The notes below the pieces were generated by a model. That model was not told the DNA's origin. It ran no database searches and saw nothing but the letters and a program-made list of their open reading frames with translations. Shown piece after piece: positions 1-11,650 of a DNA stretch of 64,000 nucleotides. Every line of letters starts with the position of its first letter. Positions within the stretch are counted from its first letter, which is position 1. The position numbers were made by a program, and so were the translations under genes. Origin of the DNA: Brachyhypopomus gauderio (lineage: Eukaryota; Chordata; Actinopteri; Gymnotiformes; Hypopomidae); the NCBI RefSeq assembly GCF_052324685.1, contig NC_135219.1, positions 25,349,032-25,413,031 on the forward strand, written 5' to 3'.

Positions 1-944
1 GTCAACGTCTACATAAAACAGCTAGATGATATTTATTTAGCTTTTATTTTACTTTAGTGAAGTTCATATTTATTTACTGCATAATTGTAGAAGCTGAAAT
101 CTTACAGCTTTGAGGTATACTTTGAGCTACTTCCTTGAATCATTTATTATCATTATAATCTCTGCCCTGTTAGAAACCATATGCTCAGACTGTTGTTACA
201 TTACTGTCATGTCTGCATACTATACACCCTCACATCTAGTCAAATCACATGCCTAACTGCTGCGTGACATCCTCTGAGTTCAGGGTCTTTACTTTTGTAC
301 AAATTTCTAAACTAAGAAAGGAAATATTATTTTGGAGAACTAAAAGATGAAGATGTATAACTGCGACAGAGTTGATGATATTTTTGCCACCATGAGGCCT
401 GCTGAGAACTGTAGCCATTTGTAAATCTGAAAGATTGTCAGAATATTGTATGGTAAACTGCATTTTTATTGCATAGCATATAGCTACATAAATATGCAGT
501 TTTTGTTTTACATTTTGAATCTCTAATGGGACATACACAGTCTCAGACATTGAGTCTTGTAGATCACAATGATTATCTTCAATAAAGATGAGGGCCATTA
601 AAAACATTTGGTGTAGAATGAACATGAGGCAACCAGCACTGAACTTATGGATTGCCAACAATTTCCTGCCATGCTAAAGAGTACAGTTGTATTCTGATAC
701 TGATACTGCTCTCTTGAGTATTAGCCATCACTGAGTATTGGTGCAAGCAGGACACTGCTGGTGTTCTGATTTTTTCTGATCATTAATTGTTTGTATGCAT
801 GTCAAAATGTCTCTAAATGTATCTAAAATTAAAACTGTGAATACCAGATTAAGTAGTAAAGTGCTATATTTACCTGATGCTAAGTACTACATATAGTATT
901 GGTGTAAGCTTACTAAACAGTGGAGACCCTCCCCAGTGTCTGGA
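1..944. other. AT-rich intergenic DNA, nothing recognised
   Basis: No coding exon, repeat family or RNA gene is recognisable here. The longest open frame (minus strand, 138 codons) has low-complexity composition, no conserved motif and no splice context, so I do not call it a gene. Confidence 0.5.
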
Positions 945-1064
945 GAGGATGTGTATCTGCTCCACTGTGAGGATGTGTATCTGCTCCACTGTGAGGATGT
1001 GTATCTGCTCCACTGTGAGGATGTGTATCTGCTCCACTGTGAGGATGTGTATCTGCTCCACTGT
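945..1064. repeat. 24-bp minisatellite, 5 copies
   Basis: Five head-to-tail copies of a 24-bp unit beginning GAGGATGTGTATCTGCTC; the copies look identical by eye. Because 24 is divisible by three and the unit has no stop in several frames, the array opens artefactual reading frames on both strands with eight-residue periodicity. The near-identity suggests recent expansion or active homogenisation. Confidence 0.95.
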
Positions 1065-1069
1065 GAGGC

Positions 1070-2000
1070 AGATATATATTTGGTTTTGCCATCCACTCCA
1101 ATGATTTCTTCTGTATTCTGGAATAATCTGGAGAAATTACTCTGGAAAATGAACATGATTGCAGGCTCCTGCAGCATAATGGACAGTCAGAGTATGGGCA
1201 GTCACTCACTTGCAGGATGTAATAAATCCTTCATCATCTTCTTCATCATCTTCATCATTATCAACAAGCTAGCACTGTGCACCGTCTCATTGAGTGTGGC
1301 TTATCCGCATCTTAATGAAAATATCTTGAAAAATCACAAGGTATAATTTCCTTTTTTACAATACCACACAAACAAGTGAGATGCACGATGAACAAGGAAC
1401 GGGTCATCCATCACCTTCGCTGTCAGCCCGAACGTGACAGGAACGGTCAAATAACGTTTAGCACACAGGACCTGGTGTTGGGGGGTGGGGGTAGTGGGGG
1501 GGGTTACTACTGTCAGAGCTGTAATGGATTAGACCAGGCCAAGGCTGCAGTAGCCAATCAGAAGTGTGCATAAGAATTAGCATAGTTATCAGAGCCTGGC
1601 CGGTAGGCAGTGGGGTGAGGTGATTGACAGATGGAGGTGGCCGCCCAGCACACACACAGCCAGACTGAGGCCAAACCGAGAGGAGCCAATTATGGCACGA
1701 TGCAGGGACATTCATCATTCAGTGGGACACCTGTCCGGCCTGCACAAAGGAACGCGCCTCCATCCCAGCACACGGGAGATGCTCATTAGATTGGAGCAGA
1801 CAGGAGAGGGGAGCAGGCAGCTCACTGTCAGAGCCCCATGCTGGGTGACAAATCGGAGCGGGTGGAGGTGTGCTGGCCCAAGATCTGAAAGAGTGGAAAA
1901 GTAAGACCTTTCTATCTCCCCACAATTCCCTTTTTTCTGATCTGTTTTTCCCTGTACCACTGCCTCTCTCTGTCTCTCTCTCCATCTCACACTTTCTTTG
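1070..2000. other. Non-repetitive intergenic block, possible conserved non-coding DNA
   Basis: Mostly unique-looking sequence, richer in GC between about 1380 and 1880 than its surroundings, without a convincing exon. Open frames of 65 and 94 codons on the plus strand resemble no family I know. The 1600-1880 part has the mixed, non-repetitive composition often seen in vertebrate conserved non-coding elements, but this is an impression that needs alignment. Confidence 0.3.
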
Positions 2001-2011
2001 TCTTTCTCTTA

Positions 2012-2012
2012 C

Positions 2013-2077
<65 letters not shown>

Positions 2078-2086
2078 AACACATAC
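2012..2086. repeat. (CT)n(CA)n compound microsatellite
   Basis: A CT tract runs directly into a CA tract. It is simple sequence; the serine/leucine- and histidine/threonine-rich frames across it are not genes. Confidence 0.95.
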
Positions 2087-2089
2087 TTC

Positions 2090-5030
2090 AGAAAGCTCTC
2101 GCTTTCTCTATATTATAGTCACTAGAAATGTTGAACCCATTCAACCTTCTTGACAGGGAAGATGCTTTAAACACCTTGTTCTTTTCCATTATATAAAGAT
2201 TTTTCACCACATATTGCAATAGTTTTCTACATACGTTTAAATTATATTTAAAAAAATAATTTATTATATTTTACAGCATCTGTAATCATTAGATCTACCC
2301 TTATAGAGCTATATGAAAAGGAACAGCTGGTTTCCACTGGTGCCATGCTTAAAACATGATGAACAAATACTTTAGCCTGATCAGTGATTTGGTACTAGTA
2401 CATATTTCATTTATTTAATCAGCTTTACATAATTACTGACATACCAGATCACAAGGTCCAACTAAGTCATGTTCTTCACAATATATAATATGCTTAGAAC
2501 ATACACATATTTTCATTAATTGGAATGCACTGTGACTGGGACCTTGATTCCTATGCATAAACTTTGTATGAAACGTTGGTACACAACAGAATATTCAGCT
2601 ATATCTCCAAACTTCCAAATAACATTAGGTCACTGACTGTCTTTATTGCCAAATACTGATCACTCTGATGGGCTGGCTGATGGGTCGCTCCACTGATCAG
2701 GTCTTCACACTAGAGAGAAACCCACCAGTGCTTGGCTTCTGTTCCTGGGCCAGTGGCTCAGCAGAGAACATGTTTAATCACAATTCAAGGCCCCCAGGGA
2801 GCCATCACATCATCAGACCCAGACCACATCAGCAGCCTGGTCTCCCTGCACCCTGCCTACACAGGGCAGACAGTTGGCACTCACACAACTTACTGCAGAT
2901 CAGGCCTCAAGGGATTCTCATGGGGAGAGGGGGTGGGAGGCATTGATTTTTATTTTAGAGTCAGTCTGCAATCAAGACCCATGTGGACTGATCCTCATTA
3001 CAGCGTTACAACTGCAGTGAACATCACTCACACAGTCCCGTCCTGCCAAGGGTCCATGCTGGGAACTACGCTGGATGTCTGAGCAACATTGGTCGTTGGA
3101 GTACATGAACAGACCTGTTAGAGCGACAAGAGCACAGCACAGAGGAGATTTAGTTGATCTTGTTCAGTATGGGGGGTTCGAACACACAGCAGGACAGTTG
3201 GTTCACACAGTCATCACCACACAAGCATTTGTGCTGCATTATTTCAGCACATTGAACCTGCACAGCAGTGGATCAGTGGATATTCTCAAGTTAAACAAAA
3301 GTGTACTGATCTCAGTGGACAAAAACATACAACTCATAATCGGTCAAATCTGTAACTGAAATTCAAAAACAAGGCATTTCATAAAGTCAACACACACAAC
3401 CCCATAAAGCTTTACACAGACACAGATATATATACTTATGGCTTCTGTAAACACGTATCTATGTAGATGAAGGCTCAAAAACATAAACACAGTCTAGTGC
3501 ACATGCACTCACACACACATGCACTCACACACACACATATACACACCTATTGTGAGGTACACAGCCACACATCCATGGCATAGGCTATGTTAATAAGCCT
3601 CCTGTGTGTACTGATTACATCAGTATGGGTGTGTGGTGCAGTTGCTCTGTAAGTGAGTGTGCCAGTGGATGATGGATGACTGAGTAAATACACTACATCC
3701 CCAGAGCCCTGATACGACCAGCCCAATCCCCCATCCATCTGAGCTCAGCCTCAGACACCTCATTTGTCAAGGAAAACCATTTTCTGTGCAGCAGAGCAGC
3801 CGAGCTCTGGGTTAGCACACACTCCCCCATTACAACCTGGGGGCTGTGGTCACACTGCAGCCTCATAGTTCAGGGAGGCTCCTGTAATGTTCAATCACTA
3901 AACACTTTTTCTTTTGGTGATACGATTCACATAATGAACATTTCTCTTGAATTAATGTGTTTAGTTGCACTTTGAAACATCAGCACACCTTGGCCAATTT
4001 CTGGCATTATTGTCCTTAAATGTTCACCAAAATGAACATTAATAAGATATTATCGAATAAAAATTAGTGATGTTTCAATTTTACACCGATAACTTGAATA
4101 GTCCATGCCATCGAATGTACACATGTGTAGACAGTGTTTGGCTACTGCTTTGGTTGCTTTCAGAAACAAAGACAGAGGGCCCTCGTCATTAATCTTAGTC
4201 AGTGGCTAGTGCTGCTGCAATCTGCATGACCGAGCCAGTGACAAATGCCAGTGTGTGAGTGCAGTGTCCGATCTCCCGGGCTTCATCTCCCGTTAGTGTC
4301 ACATCCGTCAGGCTAAAGCTTCCCTCGCCATGTCTTCCTGGATTAAAGCACACACACATGCAGCCTATTTGCATGGACATCAGCATGTGAATGAGGGTGA
4401 CTCCGTAGTAACTTGCACAAATGCATTTGACTTTTTTGTTATGATCATGTTATGGTCATTATCTTCATTATCTTTAGATTTATTTTGTTTTTTAGTAATA
4501 CTCTATTTAATAGTGATGGAAAGATATATCAATATATATTGAAACTAATATTTGAATTTTTTTTTTTATTCTTGTTCTTGTTCAAAATCTTGCAACCTCA
4601 GCTTTTTGGATGGAGTGCTCCAGAGCGTCTAGATGAACTACCAGAACTGTTGGTGCTTCTTACATGAGTCTGAGGTCCATGAACGCATATATATATAAAC
4701 TCACCTTCCCTTCTGCAACTATCACACACACGCACCCACCCACCCACACACACACACACACACACGCACACACACACACACACACACAAAATTCTCTATG
4801 ACCAACACACTCAACCTTGAGTATCTTTGTTATACAACACTGACACCTATTGGATAATTTCAGTAGCAATGTGGTTTTATGAACTGTTCTCTCTTGCAGA
4901 ATTTGGATAAAGGGTAATACAGTCCAATGCTATTTTATACTAAATTTTATATGAAGCAAGGCAATTTCAAACTTGCTTTTTGTATTTAAGAATTTAAGAA
5001 TGGTATTGAAGAAGTGAACATATATTGGTC
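2090..5030. other. Intergenic DNA with small CA repeats
   Basis: No exon is recognised. Short CA-rich microsatellites lie at about 3510-3545 and 4722-4790. Richer-complexity islands at about 2660-3110, 3740-3890 and 4140-4335 stand out from AT-rich surroundings and may be conserved non-coding DNA. Frames of up to 116 codons in these islands match nothing I recognise. Confidence 0.4.
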
Positions 5031-5039
5031 ATTTATGGA

Positions 5040-5420
5040 ACAGTCTTCCAGCTCCTAATTGAGGTACATACACAGTTTCATATTTCACATACACAGGATG
5101 ATTTGGGTGGAAAGCAATGACTGGTCACCTTTTAGTTCTGATGCTATAGACAAGCCTGTTGTATGTAGCCACATGCTAATCACTGGCACATATTCTATAT
5201 GCATGAATGCATAATTCGATGTTTACATCGTTGACGTTAATTTTGTATCCTGCTTAAATGTTTCTACAATGACAATTCCACCTATAAAATGCTCTGGCTT
5301 GACATCAGACGTGCCAATGTCACCGATGGATGACCAATGCTGACTCCTACCTGAGGCCCCACACGCATACTGGAGGGACTGCTTGGCCTAGATATAGAAC
5401 TATAATAATGTACTGCTACT
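5040..5420 (+). repeat. L2-type LINE 3' fragment
   Basis: The segment resembles the 3' part of the L2 copy at 24360-24850: it shares the cagtcttccagctcc-like start, the ggaaagcaatga stretch, the gccacatgctaatcactggc stretch and the cctacctgaggcc stretch. No reverse-transcriptase frame survives. It is an old, truncated fragment. Confidence 0.6.
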
Positions 5421-5726
5421 AGGACCGTATAAATATACACTTAACTGTCAAAACAATAAATAAACTGTGTAGATAAACACTGGCATCTACTTATCACTTT
5501 GTGTTCACTAGGTTAGCTTATAATTTGTATAAGACCGAGTGGTCAACTAATTTGTTGGTGACAGACATAAGTAACTGAATTGTAATGTTATGGTACATAC
5601 CCCCATGCACTGGTCCGCATGGTAGGGCCTACCACATGCATTTGGTGTTTCACTTTGTTTAGACATGTGTTGCCACACCCCTTGTTAGCGATATCTCATG
5701 TTCTCCGCTCATCTATGTGTAATTAC

Positions 5727-6568
5727 TAGAGGTGTCTTCAACTAAGGATTTTCATAGTCTAATCTGATTCGTCAGATTTTCTCTTTAGTCGGCGCTTTTT
5801 CCTAGAGCACCTTAAACGTTCTCATTCAGGACTCACTTCAAAGGAAAAACCTAAAACACTCAGATAAATGAATAAACATGGTAGGTTGGCTTTATTCAGC
5901 TTTTTATTTATTTATTTATTTACTTGTTTATTTTTTAATGAAACGTTAGAGAACATTAGCAAAAAAAGTCACCGTCAGTGCGCATATCGAACTTTGTCAG
6001 ACAGGCACAATGCAAAATGTCAAAAATATTTAAAACAAAATATGCCTGCCTGAAAGTATAAAAACAGTTTGCCACATAACAGCAAAAAAAAAAAAATATA
6101 TATATATATAAGTAAAGGTTCAAGTAACGGGGTTTAAAAAGCAAACAACACAAAATGTTTATAGGCCTAGGTTAGGGTTAGGGTTAGGGTTAGGGTTAGG
6201 GTTAGACGCGAAGAGACGACACGACCGAAACGACTAAAGGCTGAACTGTTTTTTTTTTTTTTTTTTTTTTGCGCCTTCAGCGCTGCTAGTTTGGATTGTG
6301 CAACAGCAGGGTGTGATTTATTAATGTGTAGTAAGGAAGATGTCTATTGTTAATGCACACACATCATTTAAAAATATTTATTAACAGAAATTAGGATGAT
6401 TTTATTTCACAAAAGGCTATATATAACGAAAACAAAGACATTTCATGTAACAACTAACAACAGTCCTTGGACACCCCCATGCAGTTAGAATGGTACATTC
6501 GACTTCATAGTTGACTAGGGGTCCTCCAATCGAATAGTCGAATCAGCGGGTATTGCAGGTCACCCCTA
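5727..6568. mobile_element. Non-autonomous hAT-type element with 8-bp TSD
   Basis: The ends TAGAGGTGTC (left) and TCACCCCTA (right) are imperfect inverted repeats, and the element is flanked by the 8-bp duplication GTAATTAC at 5719-5726 and 6569-6576. An 8-bp target duplication with CAGGG/TAGGG-like ends is typical of hAT transposons. No transposase frame is present. Inside are a TTAGGG array, a TA tract and long T/A homopolymers. Open frames of about 60 codons inside are not called. Confidence 0.85.
6168..6206 (+). repeat. Interstitial telomeric repeat (TTAGGG)n
   Basis: About six consecutive GTTAGG units, the vertebrate telomere motif, lie inside the hAT-type element and not at a chromosome end. 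They are followed directly by a CpG-containing stretch (gacgcgaagagacgac). Confidence 0.95.
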
Positions 6569-6599
6569 GTAATTACCATTTATTACGGTTTATTATAAT

Positions 6600-7410
6600 T
6601 TATGTTGACATCAATTTAGATTTAAATGTGCATGATTAAGTGCCTCCATGATTGATGGAGGGGGGATTTGGGGGGGAGGGCAGATTCTGATGAGCAGCAG
6701 ATACTTGTGTAAAGTAAGCCCCTCCCCTCCTATCAATCATGTCTGTGTTTTTGTTTCTATGTGCATTTGAGTCTAGTTCTTGTTTCCATGCCCCTCCTCT
6801 CCTGTTAAAGGTTCACCTGTGTCTTGTTTAGTTTCCTCCTTTGTCTGAGTATTTATACCCCTTGTTTTGTTCACTTAGTTGCTGGGCATTGTTTCTGAAA
6901 AGCCTATGTTTCAATATTTAGTTGCCAGCCCGATGGACTCCTCAGCAGCATTCCCAGTCTTTGAACTTCGGCTGTGGTTCCTAGGTTTTTGTTGTTACCC
7001 TGACCTTGTCTAGTTGGTTCTGTCTTTTATGTTTGGTTAACTCTGTCTCTCTGTTTGGCTTTTGTTCTGCGGCGTGTAATTTCCCTTTCAAGCTTGTTAT
7101 CTGTTTATATATTTCCCTGTGTACTTTGGACTTTGTTTCAATGTTGTATCTGTATTTAGTAATACAAACTCTGTTATGTTTAATGTTATACTTCGTTTGC
7201 TGTCTTGTTTGGTTGTCACCTGGTTCCTTGTTTCCTTTCATTATGTCCTGTCGTCCGTGTAAATCTGTGTCTAATGTGTATGTTGGTAGTCTGTCCATCT
7301 CCTATTTTTCCAAGTGTGTTGCTCCCACGTGTTGGTAATAAATTCTCTCTCTCTCTCTCTCTCTCTCATACTCTCCTTGAGCCCAGCGGTTACAAAATCG
7401 TGTGTGTGAA
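6600..7410 (+). repeat. Possible LTR-like repeat
   Basis: Pyrimidine-rich sequence with a TATA-like GTATTTATACCCC at about 6850 and an AATAAA at about 7337 followed by a CT microsatellite at 7344-7369. This order (TATA box, several hundred bases, poly-A signal) resembles a solo LTR, but I cannot define TG/CA ends or a target duplication. Open frames of 105-110 codons here are not convincing. Confidence 0.3.
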
Positions 7411-7414
7411 CCAT

Positions 7415-7688
7415 GCTGCTTGAAAGTATGTGAGCAACCCAAACATTTGCTAAAAAAATTTCCAGCCAAATCTAACAAATTTCTACTATTTATTCAACAA
7501 AAGTAATTTCATTCTCAAAAGAAGTGCCAAAGTATGTGAAATCTTTTCATTAGTAACTTGTGGCACCTCCTTCTGCTGCCATTACTTCAACCAAACTTCT
7601 TCTGCAGCAGCAAATGAGTTTCTCAATCTGCTTTTTGGCATTTTAGCCATTCCTCCTTGCAGAACTTCGCGCAGTTGAGAGGTTGGAG
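7415..7688 (-). mobile_element. Tc1-like element remnant, left part
   Basis: The text resembles common fish Tc1-type sequence (gtggcacctccttctgctgcc followed by a ttttagcc-attcctccttgcagaact segment). It is interrupted at 7688 by a hAT element and resumes at about 8508. No intact transposase frame remains. Confidence 0.55.
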
Positions 7689-7739
7689 CAGGGGTAGGCA
7701 ATTCATTTTCCCAAGGGGACACAGGCCAGACTAATATAC

Positions 7740-8050
7740 TTGGTTCAGCTCCATGTATAAATATAATTAACTGGGTTGTATCATCACAGCTCCATGTATA
7801 AAGATCAGTAACTGGGCTGTATCACCACTCTACACATATAGATCAGGGGTGAGTTTCCCAAAACGTTCTTAGCGCTAAGTACTTCTTAACCTCGTACGTA
7901 AGAACGAGGTTACGAAGTACTTAGTGCTAAGAAAGTTTTGGGAAACTCACCCCAGGGCTGTACCACAACTCTACACATATATAGATAAGTAACTGGGCTG
8001 TATCACCACTCTACACATATATAGATCAGTAATTGGGCTGTACCATCACA
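7740..8050. repeat. Diverged tandem repeat, about 55-bp unit
   Basis: About five copies of a unit containing 'ctacacatatagatca' and 'aactgggctgtatca' with small length changes. One copy is interrupted by the palindrome at 7846-7953. Confidence 0.8.
7846..7953. mobile_element. Fold-back palindromic MITE, 108 bp
   Basis: The left arm starts GGGGTGAGTTTCCCAAAACG and the right arm is nearly its exact reverse complement ending CACCCC, meeting at a centre near 7900. The whole insert is essentially one hairpin. It sits inside a tandem-repeat copy, so it arrived after the array formed. The superfamily cannot be fixed from these ends alone. Confidence 0.85.
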
Positions 8051-8507
8051 ACTCTCAAAACAAAAAAAAATAAAAATCTACTTTGTTTTGCAGCTGAATG
8101 TTCAAATTCCCCTCAATCCGTTCTGTTGTGGTTCTCCTGAAGAGGGACACATTTACAAAGGTTTCCTTTTTCTCAGGACAAATTAGCACTGTAAAGACTA
8201 CCAAACATCCATGGACAAACTCCCCATCAGAGAATGTCTTACTGTTTATTTCAGTGTTGTGGGATGTCATCTAGTCCTGACTTATGCATCCTGGATGAGT
8301 GCAGCTCTGTAAAACGTCTTTGCTGCCATTGTAGTTTCACTAGCAAATTTTGTGTGTTTTTTTTTTTTATAAAAGCAGTGAACTTTAACTTCATGAACTT
8401 ATCACAGTGCAATAGATGTCATAGTCATACATTTGACTTCTAACTTATCAACGATCTGACGGGATCTGGTCAGAGATATTCAGAGGGCCGTACAATGCCC
8501 AGGTCTG

Positions 8508-8605
8508 GGTTGGAAGGACATCTGGCATGTACCACCAGATCTTGCCACAGTATTTGAAGGGGATTGGAGTCCAGACTTTGACTGGCCAATCCAGAGTGCA
8601 AATCT
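8508..8605 (-). mobile_element. Tc1-like element remnant, right part
   Basis: It continues the Tc1-type segment broken at 7688; for example, the ggagtccagactttgactgg stretch followed by an aatccaga stretch is characteristic of fish Tc1 elements. It is truncated and non-coding. Confidence 0.45.
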
Positions 8606-8609
8606 TCTT

Positions 8610-9530
8610 TACCTTCTTTCTCATAAGATTTCACTTAATTTTCACTTATTGTGAAATTAAATGACATTTTACATTTTTCAGCTTCTGGGTTGTCAGGTAC
8701 ATTTGTCGTCTCTGTTTAATTAGCTCATTCCGTACACCAAGCCCTTGGTACTCGTGGCCAGGTTCCATAAGGCTTTGTTGATGGCCTCTCTCCCTTGCAT
8801 CATGTGCTTCCTAATACCAGGTAGGAGCAACATAGGCAGGAGATGTGTATTTCTTTGTGTGCTGCCTTTCTTTCCTATACCTAAAATGGCATTTTATCCC
8901 AGTTGTTCAAATATTTATATTTAGAAGAAGGTGTTGTACTGGAGAATTCCAGATTATGTTTGGAACATTTTACCTAGCATTGTTTAAGTAATGAAGGTCA
9001 CTTACATTATGCTATTAACTGATATGGAAATTGACAGAAATGGAAATCAATTATCAATATTTTGCATGCAGGTTCTCTTTAGCAGTGCCCTGCCTTTAAT
9101 GGTCATGTACATGCTGCTGCAACTACTCAGTTTGTCACCTACAGTTTCAATCATTACTGAATGATGGAATCATCATTTAGCCTCATCCAGCAACTATGCA
9201 CATCTAACATTATCATACTTTCTGTTCCAGAAATTCAGCACTCAAGTGTGTACTTATGCCAAATGTTTTTGTGGACTCTAAATTCTGATGCTGAATTTAA
9301 ATGTGGCAGTGCAAATAGAGAATTTGAGATTACTCTAACTCTTCTTCTAACCATCTGACCACACTTATCCAGTCTAAATGACATTCTGATGCCATTGTTG
9401 TATATCCTCTTGAGGTTGATTAGTGAGTCAGTGTAGCTCGCTTCGTGGAATACCCCCCAGCAACTAAGGAAACAAAAGCAGGAATATAAACTAAAATATA
9501 GACAGCGCACGTTAAACATGTAAACATTAG
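8610..9530. other. Intergenic DNA, nothing recognised
   Basis: No exon or known repeat is recognised. Open frames here (65 and 94 codons) lack motifs. Confidence 0.4.
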
Positions 9531-9534
9531 CCTA

Positions 9535-9737
9535 AGTGTTGCGAGACTCAAACAAAGACGAGCACAAGACACTGCGCGAACGCACATTAAATAGACAAAC
9601 CACATAAGTCCCGAGACGAGCCACAGGTGAGACGGATTATCACAGGACGTAACCGCACCCACGGAGATCCACCGACGAGTAGACGGAGACAACATAGACA
9701 CACGCCCAAAGGGAGGGGTCGGGGCTGTACCGTGACA
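9535..9737 (-). repeat. Diverged LTR fragment, relative of the 21375-23497 element
   Basis: It shares the order and much of the wording of the 338-bp LTR at 21375-21712: acgacgagcacaagacactg-like sequence, gcgcacattaaatagaca, a gattatcaca-like middle, acacgcccaaagggaggggtc-like sequence, and the terminal CGTGACA at 9731-9737. The outer (left) end is not recognisable, so this is a truncated or older subfamily copy. Confidence 0.7.
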
Positions 9738-9739
9738 CT

Positions 9740-11155
9740 CTAACCTTAACAAAACTAAATTGAATACCGGCGAAACTGATGACATAAAATGAGGGGCTGA
9801 ACAGGGGCGTGGAAACTCTGAGTAAAAGCGCACGTGGAAGGAAAACACAACAAAACAGACAGGGCTATGATTGACAGAAGAGGAGGGGTCATATGTTACA
9901 CATACTTTGTTTTTAACCAATGATAAAGACTTCAAAATTTCTTTCCTGCACCGAATGAGTAAAATAAACGTCTAATGATTATATATTTAATTTGCATTAA
10001 GTTCAACTATTAAGATCAATATTAAATCTTTATTGTATTAACTTGTTGCACAGTCAATAATTATTTTACTTGTATAATGTCTTTCTTTGGCTTTGGGCAA
10101 TATATCAAAATCCTATTTTGTCTATTGTAAATATAAAAGGCAGATCTCTTTTGATTAGAATCTGAAAAAAAAATCTGATAAATTCAATGATAAATGATAA
10201 ATTCATCATTGCATTGTTACAACAATTTACTAGAAAATCATAACCACACACCCCCGTCGACAGGGGGGGACAACCGGGTCTGTTGTCCCGGGCCCCAGGG
10301 CCAGGGGGGCCCATCAAAGAGCCCAGCAATTAATTTTTTAATTTAAAGTCTATAATTTTTAATATAATCTTGAAATCTTTCATTAATTTTTTTTTACCTA
10401 TCTGCATAAAACTTTCTTGTCCCGGGCCCCAGCAAGACTGTCAACGAGCCTGTAACCACATATTGACAAAAGGATTAATCCTGGTAATAGCAAAGTTTAA
10501 AGTAAATCACTAAATGAATATCTTTAATCAATGTAATATAATCAATGTGCAAACTATGTTTTTTTTTTTATAGATCCCTGTATAATTAAAATGGTCTCGC
10601 TGTGCTCTGTGTTCTTCCTCAAATCCTCAAAAGGCATGGCAAGAAGCCAGGAAGAGAGAGAGGGGAAGGGCGGGGTGAACTTTTGTCTTTTGGGAGAATT
10701 GTTTGCCAGTTGTACCTGAGTGTCCTGTGTGTGTGGCTCAGAGTTTACATAATTATCAGAAGTGTATATGTGGGCTGCTACAGTACTATTTCCAAAAGGG
10801 TGGCTGTGCAGTAAACTGAGCCAGAGCCTTGAGGGTAGGTTGGACCGGTGCTCCTTCTGACCCCTCATGGTTACATAAAGTTAAGTAAGATATTTGGTGT
10901 TTAAATTGACGTTGCATCCTAACAATTATGTTATATTTCTTATTTGAGATGTTGCATCTGAATATCTGATATGCTATGTAGGCACAGAAGAAAAACACAG
11001 GGAAAAAAACACTCGAGTATGAAAAAAGTTTGAGCACGCGGCCACGCGCACTAATACAAACGTGCACAAAATTTGTCTTTCTGTGCTCACGACATTCACA
11101 TTTATGCTTGTGAAATATTTAAATGTGCATGCTTGTTTTTCGCCCTACGTTTTTG
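9740..11155. other. Intergenic DNA with a G/C-rich repeat scrap
   Basis: At 10250-10445 two segments rich in 'tcccgggcccca' flank an AT-rich stretch. A related segment occurs inverted at about 44575-44640, so this is a dispersed repeat fragment. Nothing else is recognised; open frames of 70-104 codons at 10554-11067 have no motifs. Confidence 0.4.
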
Positions 11156-11159
11156 CGCC

Positions 11160-11650
11160 CCCTAGTTTTGGCATGGACACCATAAGGATGGATCCATGCT
11201 TTCATGTTGGTGATGCCAAATTCTGACCCTACCATCCAAATGTTGCAGCAGAAATTGAAACTCATCAGATCAGGCAACGTTTTTCTAGTCTTCTATTGTC
11301 CAATTTTGATGAGCCTGTGCAAATTGTAGCCTCGGTTTCCCGTTCTTAGCTAACTGGAGTGGCTCCCGGTGTGGTCTTATGCTGCTGTAGCCCATCCGCC
11401 TCAAGGTTCGACATGTTGTGCATTCAGAGATGCTCTTAGTTGTAACGACTGGTTATTTGAGATACTGTTGCTGTTCTATCAACTTGAACCAGTCTAGACA
11501 TTGTGCCCACAGAACTGCTGCTCACTGGATATTTTCTCCTTTTTTTGGACCATTCTCTGTAATCCCTAGAGATGGTTGTGTGTGAAAATCTCAGTAGATC
11601 GGCAGTTTCTGAAATACTCAGACCAGCCCATCTGGCAACCATGCATCACC
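11160..11650 (-). pseudogene. Tc1/mariner transposase remnant
   Basis: A 68-codon frame (11642-11436, minus) contains the N-terminal helix-turn-helix of fish Tc1-type transposases, with GLSISETADLL followed by TTISRDYREWSKK, and then the RLVQVDRTATVSQIT segment. Downstream on the same strand the homologous text continues to about 11160 (matching the region coding for the LRRMGY to WTIEDW part of the family) but is broken by deletions and frame changes. The DDE catalytic core is absent, so it cannot be active. Confidence 0.85.

Larger units (their letters stand above)
7689..8507. mobile_element. hAT-type element inserted in Tc1 remnant
   Basis: It begins CAGGGGTAGGCAA and ends TGCCCAGGTCTG, imperfect inverted termini of hAT type. 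It is flanked by GGTTGGAG (7681-7688) and GGTTGGAA (8508-8515), an 8-bp target duplication with one mismatch. Inside are an array of about 55-bp repeats and a 108-bp palindrome. There is no transposase frame. Confidence 0.75.

Noticed and set aside
945..1064. CRISPR-like direct repeats
   Set aside because: The copies are head-to-tail with no spacers, in a vertebrate genome; this is a minisatellite.
887..1346. Overlapping octapeptide-repeat frames on both strands
   Set aside because: They arise from the 24-bp minisatellite; no start context, splice site or homology supports coding.
1376..1573. 65-codon frame with a Gly-rich middle
   Set aside because: The glycine run comes from a G homopolymer stretch; no splice or homology support.
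6168..6206. Chromosome end or telomere
   Set aside because: Only about six TTAGGG units, flanked by transposon sequence on both sides with an 8-bp TSD; interstitial.
7006..7338. 110-codon plus frame with hydrophobic segments
   Set aside because: Low-complexity T-rich sequence within a probable LTR-like repeat; no homology recognised.
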